From an uncultured Acetatifactor sp. (GTDB lineage: Bacteria > Bacillota > Clostridia > Lachnospirales > Lachnospiraceae), in NCBI RefSeq assembly GCF_910585425.1, contig NZ_CAJUCP010000003.1, forward strand, positions 1 through 64,000: a DNA stretch of 64,000 nt, read 5' to 3'. Positions 42,492-51,445 of the stretch are shown piece by piece (within the stretch, counting starts at the first letter, position 1; each line of letters starts with the position of its first letter). The notes under the pieces were generated by a model. The model did not search any database and was not told the DNA's origin. It saw only the letters and a list, made by a program, of their open reading frames with translations. The translations under genes were made by a program, and so were the position numbers.

Positions 42492-44042
42492 ATGGAACTT
42501 TTATCTCTTTCAGCAGTGGAACTGGGAGCCGCCATCCGGGAGGGAAAAGCCACGGCCCCGGAGGCCATGGAGGCGGTCCTTGGCCGGATAGAGGAGAGGG
42601 AGGAGGCGCTCCGCTGCTATATCACGATCGATAAGGAAAAGGCCCTGGAACGGGCAGTGGAAGTCCAGAGGCGCATCGAGGCGGGAGAGCTGACAGGCCC
42701 TCTGGCGGGAGTCCCCATGGCCGTCAAGGACAATCTGTGCACGGCGGGGATGCGGACCACCTGCGCCTCCCGGATGCTGGGGAATTTCGTCCCCACCTAC
42801 ACGGCGGAGGCGCTCCGGAACCTGGAGCGGGCCGGGGCGGTCATCATCGGCAAGACCAACATGGACGAATTCGCCATGGGCTCCACCACGGAGACCTCGG
42901 CCTACGGCGCCACCCGCAACCCCAGGAATACGGAGCATGTGCCAGGCGGCTCCTCCGGCGGTTCCGCGGCGGCGGTGGCGGCGGGAGAGTGCTTCTTCGC
43001 ACTGGGCTCCGACACAGGCGGCTCCATCAGGCAGCCCGCCTCCCACTGCGGCGTGACAGGCATGAAGCCTACCTACGGCACCGTGTCCCGGTTCGGGCTG
43101 GTGGCCTACGGCTCCTCCCTGGATCAGATAGGGCCCCTGGGCCGGACGGTGGAAGACTGCGCCGCGGCGCTGGAGATACTTGCGGGGGCGGGGCCGCGCG
43201 CTGGGCAGGGGGAAGCCGCTTCCCGGGATATGTCCGGGGAGGGCGGAGGGAGCCCCCAAGGCACCCTGCCGGGCAGAAAGGACTCCACCTATCTATATAG
43301 AAAGGACACGGACTTCACCTCCGCCCTGAAAAAGGATGTGGCGGGCATGCGCATCGGCATCCCCAGGGACTATTTCGGCCGGGGGCTGGCGGAGGAGGTG
43401 CGGGACAGCGTCAGGGCGGCGGCAGAGCTCCTCGGCAGGAAGGGCGCTCTGGTGGAGGAGTTCGACCTGAGCCTGGTGGAGTACGCCATCCCCGCCTACT
43501 ACACCATCGCCGCGGCGGAGGCCAGCTCCAACCTGGAGCGCTTCGACGGCATCAAGTACGGCTACCGGGCCGACGATGCGCAGGAGCTGCACCGGATGTA
43601 CAAAGAGACCCGCTCCGAAGGCTTCGGCCCGGAGGTGAAGCGCCGCATCATGCTGGGCAGCTTCGTGCTGAGCTCCGGCTATTATGACGCGTACTATCTC
43701 AAGGCCCTGCGGGTGAAGGCCATGATCAGGGAGGCCTTTGCCAGAGCCTTCGCCAGATACGACTGCATCCTGGGGCCTGTAGCCCCCACCACGGCCCCCC
43801 GGCTCGGGGAGAGCCTGTCAGACCCGCTGAAGATGTACCTGGGGGATATCTACACCATATCCGTGAACCTGGCAGGCCTGCCCGCCATCAGCGTCCCCTG
43901 CGGGGAGGACGGGAATGGCCTGCCCATTGGCCTGCAGCTGATAGGCGACTGCTTCCAGGAGAAGAAGATACTGCGGGCGGCGTACAGCTATGAGCAGTTC
44001 AGAAAGGACGGACGGGGTGAGGTGCCGGGGGACGGCGGCTGA
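42492..44042 (+). CDS. gatA: Asp-tRNA(Asn)/Glu-tRNA(Gln) amidotransferase subunit A
   Basis: 516 residues from MELLSLSAVELGAAI at 42492 (RBS GAGGTGG). Amidase-signature enzyme with catalytic Lys in MAVKDNLCTAGM (near 78), and the Ser pair in PGGSSGGSAAAVAAGE and GSDTGGSIRQPA. It hydrolyses glutamine to supply ammonia to GatB. About 30 extra residues of Gly/Ser/Pro-rich sequence sit at roughly 232-265 where the family normally has only a short loop before DSTYLYRKDTDFTSAL; this is an oddity, not a frameshift. Confidence 0.95.
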   Translation: MELLSLSAVELGAAIREGKATAPEAMEAVLGRIEEREEALRCYITIDKEKALERAVEVQRRIEAGELTGPLAGVPMAVKDNLCTAGMRTTCASRMLGNFVPTYTAEALRNLERAGAVIIGKTNMDEFAMGSTTETSAYGATRNPRNTEHVPGGSSGGSAAAVAAGECFFALGSDTGGSIRQPASHCGVTGMKPTYGTVSRFGLVAYGSSLDQIGPLGRTVEDCAAALEILAGAGPRAGQGEAASRDMSGEGGGSPQGTLPGRKDSTYLYRKDTDFTSALKKDVAGMRIGIPRDYFGRGLAEEVRDSVRAAAELLGRKGALVEEFDLSLVEYAIPAYYTIAAAEASSNLERFDGIKYGYRADDAQELHRMYKETRSEGFGPEVKRRIMLGSFVLSSGYYDAYYLKALRVKAMIREAFARAFARYDCILGPVAPTTAPRLGESLSDPLKMYLGDIYTISVNLAGLPAISVPCGEDGNGLPIGLQLIGDCFQEKKILRAAYSYEQFRKDGRGEVPGDGG

Positions 44043-44064
44043 ACCGTAAGAAGGAGGGACGGCA

Positions 44065-45495
44065 ATGGGAAAAGATTACGAAACTGTCATCGGCCTGGAG
44101 GTACATGTGGAGCTTGCCACCAGGACCAAGATTTTCTGCGGATGCTCCACGGCCTTCGGCGGAAAGCCCAATTCCCACACCTGCCCGGTGTGCACGGGCA
44201 TGCCGGGCTCCCTGCCCGTGCTGAACAGGAAAGTGCTGGAGCACGCTGTGGCGGTGGGGCTGGCCACCAACTGCCGGATAACCAGATACTGCAAGTTCGA
44301 CAGGAAGAACTATTTCTACCCGGACAATCCCCAGAACTACCAGATTTCCCAGCTCTATCTCCCCATCTGTCGGGACGGGTATGTGGAGATTGACGCGGCG
44401 GAGGGAAAGAAGCGCATCGGCATCCACGAGATCCACATGGAGGAGGACGCCGGGAAGCTGATCCACGACGAGTGGGAGGACTGCACCTTGGTGGACTACA
44501 ACCGCTCCGGCGTGCCACTGATCGAAATCGTGTCCGAGCCGGACATGCGCAGCGCCCAGGAGGTGATCGCCTACCTGGAGAAGCTGCGCCTGATCATCCA
44601 GTACCTGGGGGCCAGCGACTGCAAGCTCCAGGAGGGCTCCATGCGGGCGGACGTGAACCTGTCCGTGAGAGAGGCGGGGGAGGAGGGCTTTGGCACACGC
44701 ACCGAGATGAAGAACCTGAACTCCTTCCACGCCATCTCCAGGGCCATCCAGGGGGAGAGGGAACGCCAGATAGACCTGCTGGAATCCGGGAAAGCCGTGG
44801 TGCAGGAGACCAGACGCTGGGACGATGCGAAAGGGGTCTCCTATGCCATGCGCTCCAAGGAGGATGCCCGGGACTACCGCTACTTTCCGGATCCCGACCT
44901 GGTGCCCGTGAGCATCGACGATGCGTTTTTGGAGGAAATCCGCGCCAGACAGCCGGAATTTCGCACGGAAAAGATGGAACGGTACAGGTCCGAGTACCAT
45001 ATCCCTGACTACGACATTGAAATCATCACCGGCTCCAAGCATATGGCGGACATCTTCGAGGCCACCGTGGCCCTGGGGGCCCAGCCTAAGAAGGTGTCAA
45101 ACTGGCTCATGGGGGAGACCATCCGGCTGCTGAAGGAGAGGGGGCTGGATCCGGAGGACATCCGCTTCTCCCCGGAGCACCTGGCGAAGCTCATCGCCCT
45201 GGCGGAGAGCAAGGATATCAACTCCACCGTGGCAAAGGAGGCGTTCGAGCTGATGTTCGACAGAGACACGGATCCGGAAGCATATGTGGAGGAGAAGGGG
45301 CTGAAGATGGTCAGCGACTCAGGCGCCCTGCGCAGGGTGGTGGAGGAGGTCATCGCGACCAACCCCAAGTCCGTGGAGGACTACCGGGGCGGCAAGGACA
45401 GGGCCATAGGCTTCCTGGTGGGCCAGACTATGAAGGCCATGAAGGGCAAGGCGGATCCCGTCACTGTGGACAGGCTGCTGCGGGAGATGCTGTGA
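44065..45495 (+). CDS. gatB: Asp-tRNA(Asn)/Glu-tRNA(Gln) amidotransferase subunit B
   Basis: 476 residues. Family motifs IGLEVHVELATRTKIFCGCST, CPVCTGMPGSLPVLN, KFDRKNYFYPDNPQNYQISQ, and C-terminal YqeY-like tail domain ending NPKSVEDYRGGKDRAIGFLVGQTMKAMKGKADP. It activates the misacylated tRNA side chain and transfers ammonia. RBS AGAAGGAGG. Last gene of the T-box operon; hairpin at 45510-45531 follows. Confidence 0.96.
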   Translation: MGKDYETVIGLEVHVELATRTKIFCGCSTAFGGKPNSHTCPVCTGMPGSLPVLNRKVLEHAVAVGLATNCRITRYCKFDRKNYFYPDNPQNYQISQLYLPICRDGYVEIDAAEGKKRIGIHEIHMEEDAGKLIHDEWEDCTLVDYNRSGVPLIEIVSEPDMRSAQEVIAYLEKLRLIIQYLGASDCKLQEGSMRADVNLSVREAGEEGFGTRTEMKNLNSFHAISRAIQGERERQIDLLESGKAVVQETRRWDDAKGVSYAMRSKEDARDYRYFPDPDLVPVSIDDAFLEEIRARQPEFRTEKMERYRSEYHIPDYDIEIITGSKHMADIFEATVALGAQPKKVSNWLMGETIRLLKERGLDPEDIRFSPEHLAKLIALAESKDINSTVAKEAFELMFDRDTDPEAYVEEKGLKMVSDSGALRRVVEEVIATNPKSVEDYRGGKDRAIGFLVGQTMKAMKGKADPVTVDRLLREML

Positions 45496-45509
45496 GGATA
45501 AACAGAAAA

Positions 45510-45531
45510 AGGACAGCTTTTAGGCTGTCCT
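45510..45531 (+). terminator. Hairpin after gatB
   Basis: Stem AGGACAGC/GCTGTCCT (45510-45517 with 45524-45531), only a short imperfect T-rich tail (GATCTGTCTT). Confidence 0.6.
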
Positions 45532-45569
45532 GATCTGTCTTCGGGGGTGGCTGCATGGCTACAGGGCTA

Positions 45570-45597
45570 CAATAGAATCCAAGGGAGGATTCTATTG
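45570..45597. terminator. Hairpin between convergent gatB and the minus-strand gene
   Basis: CAATAGAATCC (45570-45580) pairs with GGATTCTATTG (45587-45597). It lies 8 bases after the stop of the minus-strand gene at 45606. Confidence 0.5.
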
Positions 45598-45605
45598 TCT
45601 AAGGG

Positions 45606-46358
45606 CTATTGCAGAAGGAAATCCACGTACTGGGACACTGTCTCCAGATGGGGGCTGGTGGCGGGCACTGCCAGGATGCCCTCCCCGCTGAGGAAAACGT
45701 AGGTCTCGTTCAGGGTCTGCGCCTCTCCCAGACAGATGCCCACGGGAACGGGCTGCTCCATGGCTTCCGGCTTCCTGGGATCCGGGCGTTCAGGCATGGC
45801 GGTGGATTCATAATTCGGATCCATCTGGGCCTCGCTGACAGCGTCCGCCACGGCCTGGTCCATATAGAAGAGATAGGGCCCATAGGCATCCAGCTGTTCG
45901 GCTGTGAGCACATCCCTGAGGTCGTAGAAGGTCTCGCTGTAGGCGTACTGCTCTATGACGGCCTCGTCCGACAGGAGGGCATCAATCTCCCCCGCCGCCA
46001 CCAGCACCATCAGCTTCTGGATGGAGGCGGCAGTGTTCTGATTCGCGGAGGTGTAATCTATCTGCATGCTGGAATCGGCCATGATATCGAACTCCTCTGT
46101 GTCAATGCCAGCGTATTCGGCGAAGGAGGCCAGATACTCGTCCCCGGAGCCTATATCGAAGGCATTGATCAGGGAGACGGAGAACGCCATATCCTTCCTG
46201 GTCACCATATTGTAGATCATGGAGGCGGCGAAGCCCACAATCGCCACCGCGGCCACCACATACCATTTATAGTAGTCGAGGAAATATCGGAATTTCTGTT
46301 TCAGTGTACCGTGCTTCAGCGCTTCCCGCTCTTCTCTGAATTCGTCCATTACCGGCAT
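45606..46358 (-). CDS. Membrane-anchored extracellular protein of unknown function
   Basis: 250 residues; cytoplasmic basic N-terminus (LKQKFRYFLDYYKWY), one membrane helix (VVAAVAIVGFAASMIYNMV), then a soluble outer domain with AINAFDIGS-like and GEIDALLSDEAVIEQYAYSETFYDLRDVLTAEQ segments reminiscent of solute-binding folds. Start behind AAAGGTGG. Common layout in Lachnospiraceae genomes but I do not recognise a named family. A repeat element and a divergent promoter lie upstream. Confidence 0.7.
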   Translation of the reverse strand: MPVMDEFREEREALKHGTLKQKFRYFLDYYKWYVVAAVAIVGFAASMIYNMVTRKDMAFSVSLINAFDIGSGDEYLASFAEYAGIDTEEFDIMADSSMQIDYTSANQNTAASIQKLMVLVAAGEIDALLSDEAVIEQYAYSETFYDLRDVLTAEQLDAYGPYLFYMDQAVADAVSEAQMDPNYESTAMPERPDPRKPEAMEQPVPVGICLGEAQTLNETYVFLSGEGILAVPATSPHLETVSQYVDFLLQ

Positions 46359-46443
46359 GGCTAGTCCACCTTTCCTGTGTGCAGGCGTTATCGTTCCGCC
46401 TGTATTTTATACTGCGCACCGGTTAAATTTGCAGTGCGACCCG

Positions 46444-46509
46444 ACTGCAGACCGCCAGCCAGGTACTTTCCCGGGGACACCACTGTAAATCCTGGCGGTC
46501 TACAGTATA
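46444..46509 (+). repeat. Dispersed palindromic repeat, copy 2
   Basis: Reverse complement reads TATACTGTAGACCGCCAGGA then TTTACAGTGGTGTCCCCGGG and so on, matching copy 1 (33006-33074) at all but about eight positions. It lies between divergent genes (45606-46358 and 46701-47210) within a 342-base gap. Confidence 0.85.
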
Positions 46510-46619
46510 CCCTTCAAATCATAATACTTTCCATGCGGGATTGTCAATGCATCTATTGTTACAAGATTCTAAAAAAAGGATAAAAAAGCGCCGGGATGAA
46601 AAACTGCCGTGAAACTGTC

Positions 46620-46648
46620 TTGCAAGTTAGCGGAAGATAGTTTATTAT
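46620..46648 (+). promoter_or_regulatory. Promoter of the DUF6106 gene
   Basis: TTGCAA (46620-46625), 17-base spacer, TATTAT (46643-46648), about 50 bases before the ATG. Confidence 0.65.
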
Positions 46649-46700
46649 GATAAATAGGAACTGGCACCAGAAAATGAAGACAAAGGAAGGACAATGAAAA

Positions 46701-47210
46701 ATGAGTGACGCTTATGTGGAATGTTTGGTAAAGGCGAAGCCCTCCGTATTGGGCAAGATAGGCGGGTTCCTGCTGACCGCGCTGTCAGTGCTCTGTGTGC
46801 TGACCATATTCGTGCTGCCGCCCCTGATGCTGTTCGCCTTCATCGGCGCGATTCTGTTCGGGGTGGGGGCCTATTTCGTGAAGATGTTCACGGACCTGGA
46901 ATATGAGTACCTCTACCTGGACAAGGAGCTGGTGGTGGACAAGATCATGAACAAGACCAGGCGCAAGAGGGTGGCCACGTACCAGCTGGACAGGATCGAG
47001 ATCCTGGCGCCCATCAAGAGCTACCACCTGGACAATTTCAGGAACCGCAACGTGAACAAGCAGAAGGACTACAGCATCGGGGAGGAGCTGCAGCCGGACA
47101 AGCGCTACCTGATGTTCTACGAGGGCGGCGAGAAGATTGTGCTGAGCCCTTCCGAGGAGCTGATCAAGCTGATGAAAAATGTGGCCCCCAGAAAGGTTTT
47201 TTCGGATTGA
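46701..47210 (+). CDS. DUF6106 family membrane protein
   Basis: 169 residues. Two hydrophobic helices (IGGFLLTALSVLCVLTIFVLPP and LMLFAFIGAILFGVGAYF) followed by a strand-rich cytoplasmic domain: YEYLYLDKELVVDKIMNKTRRKRVATYQLDRIEILAP, FYEGGEKIVLSPSEELI. The layout fits DUF6106, a Lachnospiraceae-type family. RBS AAGGAAGG. Located just upstream of guaB, which has its own promoter. Function unknown. Confidence 0.8.
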   Translation: MSDAYVECLVKAKPSVLGKIGGFLLTALSVLCVLTIFVLPPLMLFAFIGAILFGVGAYFVKMFTDLEYEYLYLDKELVVDKIMNKTRRKRVATYQLDRIEILAPIKSYHLDNFRNRNVNKQKDYSIGEELQPDKRYLMFYEGGEKIVLSPSEELIKLMKNVAPRKVFSD

Positions 47211-47215
47211 GCTTA

Positions 47216-47244
47216 TTGACAGAAATGTAAAATTTTGGTAAACT
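47216..47244 (+). promoter_or_regulatory. Promoter of guaB
   Basis: TTGACA (47216-47221), 17-base spacer, TAAACT (47239-47244); leader of about 130 bases without a recognisable purine riboswitch. Confidence 0.75.
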
Positions 47245-47383
47245 CATGAAAATCATAACTGTAGGGTACTGGAGACGGCATGAGCCCATGCCGGCCCGGG
47301 GAAGCATGGACGGGGACGCGCCCGGCATTTTCAGGGGGCGCATCGGCATGGGGCTTTTGCGCAAACGTGAACAGGAGGAGAGT

Positions 47384-48838
47384 ATGGGACAGATTATCGG
47401 AGAGGGCATAACCTTTGACGACGTGCTGCTGGTGCCTGCGTATTCGCAGGTGGTGCCGAACCAGGTGGAGCTGGACACATGGCTGACGAAGAAGATCAGG
47501 CTGAACATCCCCATGATGAGCGCGGGGATGGACACGGTGACCGAGCACCGCATGGCCATCGCCATGGCAAGACAGGGCGGCATAGGCATCATCCACAAGA
47601 ACATGTCCATCGAGGCCCAGGCCGAGGAGGTGGACAAGGTAAAGCGTTCTGAGAACGGCGTCATCACGGATCCGTTTTCCCTGACTCCCGAACATACGCT
47701 GGGGGATGCCGACGCACTCATGGCAAAATTCCGCATCTCCGGCGTACCCGTCACAGAGGGGCGCAAGCTGGTGGGCATCATCACCAACCGCGACCTGAAA
47801 TTCGAGACAGACTTCACGAAGAAAATCAAGGAATCCATGACCAGCGAGGGGCTGATTACAGCCCATGAGGACATCACGCTGGAGGAGGCGAAGCAGATCC
47901 TGGCGAAGGCCAGGAAGGAGAAGCTTCCCATCGTGGACAAGGACTTCAATCTGAAAGGCCTCATCACCATCAAAGACATCGAGAAAGCCATAAAATACCC
48001 CCTGGCGGCAAAGGACGCCCAGGGAAGGCTCCTGTGCGGCGCAGGCGTAGGCATCACCGCCAATGTGCTGGAGCGTGTGGCCGCTCTGGTGGACGCCAAG
48101 GTGGACGTGATCGTGCTGGACAGCGCCCACGGACATTCCGCCAATGTGCTGAACTGCCTGAAGATGATCAAGGAGAAATATCCCGAGCTCCAGGTCATCG
48201 CCGGGAACGTGGCCACGGCGGAGGGGGCGAAGGACCTGATCGAGAGCGGCGCGGATGCCGTCAAGGTGGGCATCGGCCCGGGCTCCATCTGTACTACCAG
48301 AGTAGTGGCCGGAATCGGCGTGCCCCAGATCACGGCCATCATGAACTGCTATGAGGTGGCCAGGCAGTACGGCGTGCCCATCATCGCGGACGGCGGCATC
48401 AAGTATTCCGGGGACATCACCAAGGCCATCGCCGCAGGCGGAAGCGTGTGCATGATGGGCAGCATGTTCGCGGGCTGCGAGGAGAGCCCCGGGGACTACG
48501 AGCTGTTCCAGGGCAGGAAGTACAAGGTCTACCGCGGCATGGGCTCCATCGCGGCCATGGAGAACGGCAGCAAGGACAGATATTTCCAGGAGAACGCCAA
48601 GAAGCTGGTGCCCGAAGGCGTGGAGGGCCGGGTGGCCTACAAGGGGGCGGTGGAGGACACCGTGTTCCAGCTGCTGGGAGGCCTGCGCTCCGGCATGGGC
48701 TACTGCGGGGCCCACAGCGTCGAGGAACTCCAGGAGAGCGGCAGGTTCGTGAAGATATCCGCGGCTTCCCTGAAGGAGAGCCATCCTCACGACATCCATA
48801 TCACGAAGGAAGCGCCCAATTACAGCGTGGACCAGTAG
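47384..48838 (+). CDS. guaB: Inosine-5'-monophosphate dehydrogenase
   Basis: 484 residues from MGQIIGEGITFDDVLLVPA at 47384, behind CAGGAGGAG; a longer in-frame extension to 47246 is not supported. TIM barrel with two CBS domains inserted (EHTLGDADALMAKFRISGVPV, DITLEEAKQILAKARKEKLPIV). The catalytic Cys is in GPGSICTTRVVAGIG and the flap motif YRGMGSIAAME is present. It oxidises IMP to XMP with NAD+, the committed guanine-nucleotide step. A strong terminator follows. Confidence 0.97.
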   Translation: MGQIIGEGITFDDVLLVPAYSQVVPNQVELDTWLTKKIRLNIPMMSAGMDTVTEHRMAIAMARQGGIGIIHKNMSIEAQAEEVDKVKRSENGVITDPFSLTPEHTLGDADALMAKFRISGVPVTEGRKLVGIITNRDLKFETDFTKKIKESMTSEGLITAHEDITLEEAKQILAKARKEKLPIVDKDFNLKGLITIKDIEKAIKYPLAAKDAQGRLLCGAGVGITANVLERVAALVDAKVDVIVLDSAHGHSANVLNCLKMIKEKYPELQVIAGNVATAEGAKDLIESGADAVKVGIGPGSICTTRVVAGIGVPQITAIMNCYEVARQYGVPIIADGGIKYSGDITKAIAAGGSVCMMGSMFAGCEESPGDYELFQGRKYKVYRGMGSIAAMENGSKDRYFQENAKKLVPEGVEGRVAYKGAVEDTVFQLLGGLRSGMGYCGAHSVEELQESGRFVKISAASLKESHPHDIHITKEAPNYSVDQ

Positions 48839-48873
48839 GGGCCGCGGAGGGAAGGGCGGGGATTGTACAGAAA

Positions 48874-48904
48874 CAGGGAATGTCCGGTGGACATTCCCTG
48901 TTTT
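48874..48904 (+). terminator. Terminator of guaB
   Basis: Perfect 12-bp stem CAGGGAATGTCC (48874-48885) with its complement 48889-48900, three-base loop, TTTT. Also in position to serve the convergent amidohydrolase gene. Confidence 0.9.
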
Positions 48905-48943
48905 GGCGAGGTTCTTTTTGCTCAGGCGCCCCGGCGTTCGGGG

Positions 48944-50227
48944 CTACATGAATTTATCCAGCTCCGCCTCCACCTGGGGCATCTTTTTTATTTTAGGATC
49001 CCGGATGACCGTTCCTCTGGCCACCACCATGCTGAGATTCCTTAAGACAGTCAGGTCTTCCAATGGGTTCCTGGCGCACACGATGAAGTCGGCGCATCTG
49101 CCGGCCTGGATGCTCCCCGTCACGTCCCCGATGCCGGCGATCTCGGCATTGCGTTTCGTGGCCGTATACAGGGCGAAGGAGTTAGGCACCCCGCAGCATT
49201 TATGGAAATACTGCAGCTCCCGCCACATGTCGTAGTGGGTCACATAAGGGCATCCGGTATCGGTGCCCAGGCCTACGGGGATGTCGTTTGCCAGGCACTG
49301 CTTGGCGCATTCCACGATGCCCCGGAAGACCACCTCCCCGTTGAAGCGTTCCGTTTCCGACACATGGCTGACCTCCGGGTCGAAGAGGGCGTAGGGCAGC
49401 GCAGGGGAGAGGGTGGCCACATGGACCGCGCCCGTCTCCCGGAACAGGCGTATGATCTCCGCGTCCGGCTTCGCGCCGTGCTCGATGGTGTCCACGCCGT
49501 TCTCCAGGGCCACCCGCATCCCCTGGGGGCTCTCCACATGGGCGGCCACCTGGAACCCCAGCCTGTGGGCCTCGTCGCAGGCGCTCTTCACCAGAGCGGG
49601 CTCCATCTTCAGGACGCCCGGCTCCCCCTTTACCGTGGCGTCCAGCACGCCGCCTGTGACCATGAGCTTTATCAGGTCAGGCTTGTCCGCGGCAATTTTC
49701 CGGACATACGCCGCGGCCTCCGCCGGGGTGGTGGCCTCATAGGCCAGAGACCCTGCCATATGGCCCTCGGGCACGGACACCGCCATGTTGCCCGCCAGGA
49801 TGCGGGGGCCCACAGCCTTTCCCGCGGCGATCCTGTCCCGGATCCATGTGTCGTAATTCTCTATCCCGCCCACGGAGCGGAAGGTGGTGACGCCGCTGAA
49901 AAGCTCCGTGCGGCAGTAGGACTTGTACATATATTCTATGTATTTGCGGGTCAGGGCGTTGGATGTGGCCAGCTTCACGCTCTTTTTCGCGTCCATGGGC
50001 TTCTTGCTGGGCTTTCCGCCCGCCGGGATGTGGACGTGCAGATTGATCAGCCCCGGCATCAGGTACTGGCCGCCCAGGTCGATGACCTCGAAGCCCTCCA
50101 GGCTGCAGTCCTGCTCCGGCAGCACCGCGGCGATCCTGTCGTCCTCCACCAGCACCGCCTGGCCCCGCCTGGGGGTCATGTGCTCGCTGCCGTCCAGGAG
50201 CATCAGATTCGTAAAAGCTCTCTTCAT
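48944..50227 (-). CDS. Amidohydrolase (imidazolonepropionase-like)
   Basis: About 427 residues from MKRAFTNLML at 50227, which has AGGAGG upstream. Metal-dependent hydrolase: LMPGLINLHVHIP (HxH ligand pair), a lysine region LIKLMVTGGV, VAAHVESPQGMRVALENGVDTIEHG (two further His) and the Asp ligand in GLGTDTGCPYVTHYD. Such enzymes cleave cyclic amides or dipeptides (prolidase-like Sgx subset); substrate unknown. A standalone gene between guaB and the flagellin gene. Confidence 0.9.
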   Translation of the reverse strand: MKRAFTNLMLLDGSEHMTPRRGQAVLVEDDRIAAVLPEQDCSLEGFEVIDLGGQYLMPGLINLHVHIPAGGKPSKKPMDAKKSVKLATSNALTRKYIEYMYKSYCRTELFSGVTTFRSVGGIENYDTWIRDRIAAGKAVGPRILAGNMAVSVPEGHMAGSLAYEATTPAEAAAYVRKIAADKPDLIKLMVTGGVLDATVKGEPGVLKMEPALVKSACDEAHRLGFQVAAHVESPQGMRVALENGVDTIEHGAKPDAEIIRLFRETGAVHVATLSPALPYALFDPEVSHVSETERFNGEVVFRGIVECAKQCLANDIPVGLGTDTGCPYVTHYDMWRELQYFHKCCGVPNSFALYTATKRNAEIAGIGDVTGSIQAGRCADFIVCARNPLEDLTVLRNLSMVVARGTVIRDPKIKKMPQVEAELDKFM

Positions 50228-50305
50228 ATTGAGGGATACCTCCTGTTCATCTGCCATCTACAGGGCCTGCGGGAAAGCCTGCAAGCTTCATGGCTGGAAG
50301 CGTGT

Positions 50306-50343
50306 AAAAAAGCCGGACCCATGACTGCAATCATAAGTCCGGT
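50306..50343 (-). terminator. Terminator of the flagellin gene
   Basis: Stem CCGGAC/GTCCGG (50313-50318 with 50337-50342) with further ATGA/TCAT pairing inside; followed on the minus strand by TTTTTT. Confidence 0.8.
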
Positions 50344-50392
50344 CTGTCTTCAGTTCAATCAAACCAGTCCGCCGGGGACGGTGCGCCCCATC

Positions 50393-51151
50393 CTACTGGA
50401 ACAGCTTCAGCATCATGGAATCCTGGTTCATCTGCTTCTTCAGCATCAGGTTCCTGTACTCGCTGAGCAGGTCTTCCTTCTTCTTCTCGGAAATGGCCTT
50501 TGGCATATCCAGATCCTCGATACGGCTCCTGGAGCTGAGCTGCTCCAGGCTTGCGCCTGTGTTGTAATTATAGGCATGCTCCAGGCGGTTGGTGGATGCG
50601 CCCAGGTTGCTGCGCTGATTGGCTACTTTGCTGATCGCGGCATCGATATCGTCCAGATTGAACTTCTTGGTCACATCGAAATCGGCGATGCCCAGGGCCT
50701 CCAGGGTGGAGTTCGCCATGCCGATGCGCATGCCGCTGCCGTCCGGATTGGTGGCGATGTGCATGTCGGCCATGCTGCCGTCCAGGAGCTTCTGCTCGTT
50801 CAGCGAAGTGGTCTTGGACATGGACTGGATGCCTTCCTTCAGTTGGTCGATCTCGTTCTGGTAATACTTCTTGTCCGAGGCGGAAGAAAGGCCGTTCATG
50901 GAGCGCAGGGCCAGATCCCGGATTCTCTGCAGATAATCCATCACGCCGCCCAGAGCGCCATCGGCCACGTTCAGGGCGCCCACGCCCTCTTTCGCGTTCT
51001 GCGCGCCTACATTGAGCCCTGTCTCCTGGGCCTGCATCTTCTTGCCAATGGCAAGCCCTGCCGCATCGTCCGCGGCGGTATTGATCCTCTTGCCGCTGGA
51101 GAGATGGGAATATGAATTATAAATTCCATTTGTTACAGTCATGCTGCTCAT
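50393..51151 (-). CDS. Short atypical flagellin
   Basis: 252 residues. Conserved D1 parts are recognisable: SHLSSGKRINTAADDAAGLAIGKKMQAQ at the N-terminus and LGASTNRLEHAYNYNTGASLEQLSSRSRIEDLDMPKAISE at the C-terminus. About 20 residues of the usual N-terminal D0 helix (M-INHN--A-NT---) are lacking, and the last residues (QMNQDSMMLKLFQ) differ from the usual end. There is no variable D2/D3 insert. Strong RBS AAGGAGG and its own promoter at 51227-51255. No other flagellar gene is in the window; it is divergent to a chemoreceptor. It might be a minor filament protein or have another surface role. Confidence 0.85.
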   Translation of the reverse strand: MSSMTVTNGIYNSYSHLSSGKRINTAADDAAGLAIGKKMQAQETGLNVGAQNAKEGVGALNVADGALGGVMDYLQRIRDLALRSMNGLSSASDKKYYQNEIDQLKEGIQSMSKTTSLNEQKLLDGSMADMHIATNPDGSGMRIGMANSTLEALGIADFDVTKKFNLDDIDAAISKVANQRSNLGASTNRLEHAYNYNTGASLEQLSSRSRIEDLDMPKAISEKKKEDLLSEYRNLMLKKQMNQDSMMLKLFQ

Positions 51152-51226
51152 AACGGAACCTCCTTTTTGTCAGATTTTACATCATAATAAAAGCACATAA
51201 CCTTCCTCTTGCATCTGCTTTTCTTT

Positions 51227-51255
51227 ATTATATAATCTTTTGCCATATTTTTCAA
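51227..51255 (-). promoter_or_regulatory. Promoter of the flagellin gene
   Basis: Minus strand TTGAAA (51255-51250), 17-base spacer, TATAAT (51232-51227). It looks like sigma-A, not the sigma-28 type usual for flagellins. Confidence 0.7.
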
Positions 51256-51445
51256 CTGTATTTTCGTTTTTTTCTGTCCTGAAAATATATTCCTGCCGGG
51301 ACAAGCCGGACGGCCCGGGGGGGCAGGAGGGAGCAAAAAGGGGCTTCCTTTTTCCGGCCGGCCATGGTATACTGAAACGGAAGTCTCCCAGTTTTTTCCG
51401 AGAGGATGCATCGGCATCCCGCGGCATGGCTGGAGGGCTTTTCCT

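Noticed and set aside
46377..46583. 68-codon plus-strand frame
   Set aside because: It runs through the palindromic repeat and has no homology-like features.
47245..47383. Purine riboswitch upstream of guaB
   Set aside because: No three-helix aptamer pattern or conserved loops could be found in the leader.
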